This document shows, piece after piece, positions 58,681-64,000 of a stretch of 64,000 nucleotides of DNA (within the stretch, counting starts at the first letter, position 1; every line of letters begins with the position of its first letter). Origin of the DNA: Rosa chinensis (lineage: Eukaryota > Streptophyta > Magnoliopsida > Rosales > Rosaceae); NCBI RefSeq assembly GCF_002994745.2, contig NC_037091.1:8084001-8148000 (forward strand), written 5' to 3'. A model generated the notes under the pieces. That model ran no database searches, was not told where the DNA came from, and saw only the letters and a program-made list of their open reading frames with translations. Made by a program: the position numbers and the translations under genes.

Positions 58681-59300
58681 GATCACCTGATGTAAGATCA
58701 AAACTAATTGTCAGAGAAAGCGCAACTTGGGAAAATTAATTGGAAAAAAGATCATCAGCTGAGTGCCAGTTATAAAACATGAAAAGAAAAAAAAAAGACA
58801 GTATAAAATTAATTCGAATGAAATACTAGGAACCAAAAGATATATCGTACAGATTGAATATAAGAAATAGATTCCAATTGTACCAACAAAGCCAGCAAAC
58901 AAGTTACACTAAGAATGATCGACACAAGTAGTAGTCCATAGTTTTGATTACTTACAAATGTGACAGATTTACAACTTTCCTTTAGCATTTTTCCTGTATA
59001 GGCAACTCTTTTTATCTAAAAGTAGCCATGCAAACATATCATCTAATAGGGATCAAACATTAACATTTTTCTTTCATCACAAAGTTATAGAATAAAAGAA
59101 AAACAGAATTACTAACTCCATCGATCAATCACATCATTATGTACCAGGATAAAGAAATTACCTGTGGGAGTATTATGTGGCTCCTCTTACTGAGTGAAGT
59201 AAAATATGTGCAACATGCCTATGCTTTGTTGTCAGAAACAGTTACAACTTAATTACAAAGTGAAATAAGACATCATGAAAGGAACAAAGGGATTTAAATT

Positions 59301-60326
59301 GGAAAATGATTTGTGGCCTCAATGAGGCCTAAGATTTATGGCCTCAATCTTAGGTGTCATGCCACGTCACCTACACACTTCAACTATTTGTCAAATCATG
59401 CTATGTAACTCTTGAGAAAAATACCATTTTATCATTCCAAAATCTAATGACTGTTATTTTGGCTTTCTAAAAAATATTTTAGTTTTTTTTTTGTTGCATT
59501 TTTTCTTTTCATTATACTCATGCTTAGATTTCAATAACAAATTTTTTCTCCAATCAAGAATAGAAAAATTTCATGTAATTCAGTCAATGGATTTGCACAT
59601 ACATTCGATCACAATAGATTTGCTTAACACATGTATATGAATTCAACCTTTGTTGGATTCTTGTAAATTTTGAGAATATATATAGTGTGAAAAATACATA
59701 TTCATACGATTATATATATATATATATATATTCTTTTGTTCATTTCTTCTCTTTATGTAGCTAGGGTTTAAATGTTATATTTGAGTTTATTATTATTTTT
59801 TATTTTTCCCCCATATATTTAGATTGTAGATGATAATTAATGGCTGCTACTAACATGAAATTTTTTCTTATCTCTTAATTTAGACATACGTATTTTCCAA
59901 AATCAATTTATTAATGCTAGTTTTTTGGATGAAATTAATCAATGTTTGGAAAGAAAAGTTAATGCTTATTTCTTGACACCTAATTCAATATATTAATACT
60001 ATTTGGAAAGAAAAATTATAGGAAAGAATTTAATTAAATTAAGAAAAATATTGGTCAAAGAATTTGTAGACATATCTCTTAAATTAATACATAATTAATT
60101 GCTTATCTTTTTTTTTCGTCACCTAATTAAATTCATTATTGTAAGTAATTCACCCCCTAACATCTAAAAGGAAGTATAAAAGGGTAGAGTTGGTGTTGCA
60201 ATAGTATGATGTGGCAAGATATATTATGTAAAATTAAAAATAAAATTTATATTTGCTTACATGGCATGACACCTAGGATTTGAGGCCACAAATCTTAGGC
60301 CTCATTGAGGCCCTATATCATTGCCC
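59301..60326. mobile_element. Mutator-type element 3
   Basis: The perfect 9-bp duplication ATTTAAATT lies at 59292-59300 and 60327-60335. The inverted ends begin GGAAAATGAT and GGGCAATGAT and continue through GGCCTCAATGAGGCC to CCTAGGTGTCATGCCA-like sequence (about 75 bases). The GGCCTCAATGAGGCC motif is itself a palindrome. The body is AT-rich and noncoding with an AT run near 59708. Confidence 0.88.
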
Positions 60327-60335
60327 ATTTAAATT

Positions 60336-61378
60336 AACCACTAATTATCATCTAGATAACTGAACAAGTTACAAATTACAAGCTCATGTTTGAAACATCT
60401 CTAGCTTGGGTTCACCTAGCAGCGAACTTCATCTTATCTTAACATGCCTATCAAAATCATAAAAGTACCAATGAAAAGGAAGAGGATCAGCAACTCCACA
60501 TTGAATGAAGAGTTCAGTACATTATCTTTAGGATGCATTCAGAATTTTGATGGAACTCGATCCAAGTGAAATACTACAACACTCAAAACACATATTGCAA
60601 ACTATATATGTACACTAAAAAGCTCAATAGAGATAGTAAAATTGAAAGAAAAAAAGAAAAGGAAAAAAAAAAGTATTAATACCATTTATGACAGCAACAC
60701 TAACCAGATGCGCGCGCATCCCCAAAGTACATCTGCATCAAGTTTAAGAAATAAAGAAATAAAGGTTTTGGTAGCTGAGAATTCCGGGGAAACAAAGAAA
60801 TAAAGGTTCAGTAAAAGTTCTAGAAAGGATTTAGACTTTACAGGGTATCACAATTTCGGTTGCTTCTATATTTATTATTGTAGTATGTAGTTAGATAGCT
60901 TTTAGTTGCTTAGTCACTAATTTTTGAATAACCGAACAAGAAATTGGTAATGTCATTCTGAAAGCCATTTTGGTAACCCTGTCACCTCAGCAGTTGTTGA
61001 TCCCTTAGGATTCAATACATACTGAAAGCTATTACATAGTTTCAACTTGCTACGACAAAAAAGATACCAATTTCATGAGAGAGATCAAAGTTTCTTGAAT
61101 TGTACGCTATAAACCTTGAACATAAAGAAATTTGTATAGCATACAAATTACATGAGGTTTCTTTACATTGAGAAGATGTAGAAAGCAAGTTTAAAGCACT
61201 AACAAAGGTACATGATTAGTTTAATGGCTTCATGAGTAGAGCTATTGGATTAACTTACAATGACATGTTTCATCAAAGCTAATCATAAGAAAAAGGAAAA
61301 AAAAAATCAACCAACCACACAACAAAGCAAATATAATGGAAACTGAAAAATCAAATTATAAGGAGGGATGAGAAACCT
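60336..61378. other. CACTA-2 interior, no gene recognised
   Basis: AT-rich, possibly captured introns or 3' sequence. AACACTAACCAGATGCGCGC at about 60701 is echoed by AACACTAAGCAGATGCGCGC at about 61851, a short direct repeat on either side of the NDC80 fragment. Confidence 0.4.
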
Positions 61379-61830
61379 CCTCATGATTTGGTTGCACTCC
61401 ATGGTTAAAGCCTCCAACACCTCCTTAACCTGTGGGCCAAGCTTGCTATCCAAATCCTAAACCTTCTTCTCCCATACATTCCTAGCAGCTCCGCTTCCCC
61501 AATGTCCCTCTCCACAGCCTGCAATTCCCTCTTCATTCTCTCCACATTCCTCTTGTTAAAACTCCGTGATCATGCTCTCTTCTTCAACTCCTCATTCTCC
61601 TGTAAAATCCGCTTCTTCTCTTCCCTCTTGGCCTCCAATGCCTTCTCTTTCCCAACAAAACTTTTTGCACTTTCTTCACATACTTGTCAAGATCAACCAT
61701 CTCATGGAACTTGCTCACATCCTCTTCCAGCATAATCTTCTCCCTCTCCAATGCCTCCTAAGGCAACGGCTTTCGCCTCCAACTCAATTGCATGCTGCTA
61801 CAGAACCTTCAATTGCTCCTCTAATTCGTC
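61379..61830 (-). pseudogene. NDC80: Captured NDC80 coiled-coil fragment
   Basis: Minus-strand reading with one or two stops and shifts gives, in order, LEEQLKVL, HAIELEAKAVAL, MLEEDVSKFHEMVD, GKEKALEAKREEKKRILQEN, EELKKR, NVERMKRELQAVERDIGEAE and, after a shift, DLDSKLGPQVKEVLEAL then TMECNQIM. This is the central coiled coil of plant NDC80/HEC1, the kinetochore protein that couples chromosomes to microtubules. The calponin-homology head and the C-terminus are missing. It lies inside CACTA-2. Confidence 0.82.
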
Positions 61831-62233
61831 CCCTATCCCTTGGAGGGCAACACTAAGCAGATGCGCGCACATCTCCATCATCTACAGCATCAACCTTATT
61901 CAAGTGCTTATCTTTCTTGATGATCATTACAAGCGCAACCATCCATAAGATGAGGCAAAATCCAAGTACCAACTATATGAGACAAAATAATCCAAGGAAT
62001 CAAATAGTAAAAAACCAGAATCACTGGCAAATAAGCATTTAGACACATTAAATCTTAAAAATCGACAATTGAAATTAAAGCAAATCCTTAGAAACCAATA
62101 GTGAGCCCATGAGTCCCATACAATAATGGGTCTTCCATACATCCCGGTTGTATTTTACTTTGTGTAGAAGGTTGTCACTATTATCCAATAGGTGCGTAAA
62201 AGATAGTTGCTATAGACCACTTTTGTAGTAGTG
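61831..62233. other. CACTA-2 right end
   Basis: Subterminal sequence leading to the inverted end CCACTTTTGTAGTAGTG. No gene. Confidence 0.5.
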
Positions 62234-63276
62234 CATATATGTAAAGTATATTGCATTTTATTTACAAGCCGTTTAATATCTCTTTCAGGGAGGGTGGATA
62301 AGTGCTTTTCCAAATTCTGTTATGAGATTAAGAGTTGGAAGAAAAAGCAATATCGTAATTAAGTACATCCTCTATTTATTTAAGGATTAAAGTATGTATC
62401 ATTGCAATTAATAATACCATAAGAGAATTTAAAAAAAAATTAAATTCAGTTTGCCGCCTCTAACTTTAGGGCAAACATCAATTTGGTCTATGATTTTTTT
62501 TTTAATCACAATAGTCCCTGCACTTCTAATTTCCATCACCAGAGTCCATTCAAATTTTGCTACAAACTTGACGTCACAAGGTGAGTTGGCATGACAAGAG
62601 GGCCCACTTTTTAGATTTTGACCCTCAGTTTGGACAAAATGTCCAAACCACCATTTGTTATGATTTTTCTCCAATCCACCCTCATTCAACCTTCCACCTC
62701 ATTCGTCTTCTACCTCTGGTAATGGGGTTAAGTTCAATTTCCTCTGAAGTCTAAAAGCCAAAAGCTTCACAACCTAAATACAATGCAAGAGGTGAACCCA
62801 TCATATATATCCATAACAAGAATTAGAAGACGAGCCAAACGAAATTGAAGAAGTGCAGAGTTAAATAGTAATCTCTACCATCCAATAGATCTCAACCTCA
62901 AATCCCCAATATGTCTTTGTGTTCTTCTCCAAATTCGAGTTTAGGTCTCTGCAATCTAATTCCACAATCTAGTTTCTGGCCTTGATTGGATGTACTAGGA
63001 TCTAGTTTCTCTCTCTTCCATCTCGCTATCACCTTATCTGAATCAAACCATGTACAAAACTAAAATCCCTTCACACAAATTCAATCAGCAAGCCCATCAC
63101 AACCAGACCCAAAACTCGACCCATCGCCTCTCGGGCATGACCCAAGCCCAGACGCCCTCCCACGACCCCAGCACACTCATGGTCTCGTCGTTAACCTGAA
63201 ACTCGGTGTGCAAAACTGCGTCATTGAGCCGGTGCTTCAGATCCAGCTGCCGCGCGATGATGTTATCATGAGTCTC
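62234..63276. other. Spacer with a transposon-like segment and an interrupted open frame
   Basis: At about 62445-62700 a segment starting GTTTGCCGCCTCTAACTTTA looks like one end of another Mutator or similar element, but no partner end was found. On the minus strand 63097-63276 is open and reads THDNIIARQLDLKHRLNDAV then LHTEFQVNDETM before a divergent tail and stop. I do not recognise it. It is cut at its upstream side by CACTA-3, so it may be a gene remnant. Confidence 0.35.
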
Positions 63277-64000
63277 CACTACAAAAAAAATTGCAACAGC
63301 CACAGCGCCATGCCGTGGCAAAAGCCTCTTTTGCCGTCGCAAAATAGCATTGGCAACGGCAATGCTTCAGACGCAATTGGTGGCGTCGCCAATAGTATTT
63401 GCAACGGAAAATGCGCCGTGGCAAGATTATTAGCGACGGCAAACCATTTGCCGTCGTAATAATTTTGCGACTGAAAAATACCGTCGCAAATACCAATGGC
63501 GATGCCGCCAATCGCTACTCAAGTTTTTTGCCGTCGCCAAAAGAAATTTGCGACGGCACAAAGGTAGTATTTTTAAATTAAAAAAAAAATATTGGCATGC
63601 ATTTTGCATGCCAATTTTTTATATTTTTTATAGATAAAAGCTATACAAAAATGAATGCAACTTATACAAAAGGGAATGATACATTCATGAATGTTACAAA
63701 AGAAATGAAGGTTATACGAAATTTTACAAGATAATTAAGCTTTAAAGAAACGAAGGTCATACATCTGAGCAATGTTCAAAATTCTAAAATACAAAAAGCT
63801 CATGTGTAATATGCAAAATATACATTGAAATACAAACTTGGTGATTGGAAAGCTTTTTTTTTCTCTATCTCAACTACATTCTGGGCATATGGTGCTTGCT
63901 CATATCGATGGAGGTGTCCCCTTGATAACTCTCCCCTCTGTAAAGAGAAAAATATAGTTTTATGAAGTAACTGTAAACCTTGGTTGTTGTAGTAGCTGAT
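63277..64000. mobile_element. CACTA-3, left end (continues past the window)
   Basis: It starts CACTACAAAAAAAATTGC and is followed by a dense array of GCGACGGCAAA / TTTGCCGTCGC units in both directions up to 63560, the subterminal repeat pattern of CACTA elements where transposase binds. A block TATTGGCATGCATTTTGCATGCCAATTTTT (inverted repeat of GGCATGC) follows near 63590. The other end is not in the window. Confidence 0.75.

Larger units (their letters stand above)
58324..62233. mobile_element. CACTA-2: CACTA transposon carrying an NDC80 fragment
   Basis: Both ends carry CACTACTACAAAAGTGG, 17 bases inverted and perfect. The flanking triplets are ATG and CAT, so no clean 3-bp duplication remains; the inverted match in fact continues three bases outward. 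It is 3.9 kb, of which 1.0 kb is a Mutator insertion (59301-60326). No transposase. It carries minus-strand coding fragments at 61379-61830 and possibly 58555-58680. Confidence 0.75.

Overview
This is plant nuclear DNA from a eudicot, very probably a retrotransposon-rich accessory region. The evidence is a two-exon MLP/Bet v 1-type gene with canonical GT-AG splicing, plant-specific transposon families (Tat-type gypsy with two RNase H domains, RNase H-bearing L1 LINEs, CACTA and Mutator elements) and captured pieces of plant housekeeping genes. The style of the repeats suggests Rosaceae, but that is a guess. Only one gene looks intact: the MLP-like gene at 1784-2399 on the minus strand. Nearly everything else is transposable elements, many nested. 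I set their edges by reading terminal motifs and target-site duplications (TSDs) directly.

Layout. 1-3086: MLP gene and unassigned flanks. 3087-4086: non-autonomous hAT element. 4534-11221: a decayed Ty1/copia element (minus strand), split by solo LTR 1 (5412-8291). 11650-15985: an inverted duplication whose loop holds solo LTR 2 (12538-15054) and whose left arm holds a LINE fragment. 16120-18056: solo LTR 3. 18227-19331: a poly(A)-tailed non-LTR element. 22251-about 33430: a Tat-lineage gypsy element with its left LTR, broken gag-pol and an antisense extra ORF, but no recognisable right LTR. 34633-47270: a CACTA transposon carrying exon pieces of FCF1 (PIN-domain rRNA-processing factor) and casein kinase I. 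It was itself hit by solo LTR 4 (35060-42074, which holds a LINE at 37364-41552) and by two Mutator elements. One of these, 44546-46079, carries a piece of L-lactate dehydrogenase. 49224-52458 and 53733-57702: solo LTRs 5 and 6 (minus strand), the latter holding another long LTR. 57951-58088: a tRNA-type SINE. 58324-62233: a second CACTA element, carrying a piece of the kinetochore gene NDC80 and holding a third Mutator element. 63277 to the end: the start of a third CACTA element.

How it fits together. Six solo LTRs of one superfamily, each with its own perfect 5-bp TSD, make up most of the accessory DNA. They share a promoter block with a TATA box and a 3' block with a conserved stem-loop. 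Several also share a leader stem-loop, and they differ in a variable minisatellite at one fixed position. The second theme is gene capture: three DNA transposons carry fragments of four different host genes with frameshifts and intron boundaries still visible. The nesting gives a relative order of events: CACTA before LTR 4 before LINE, and CACTA before both Mutator insertions. No RNA gene, CRISPR array or bacterial feature was found.
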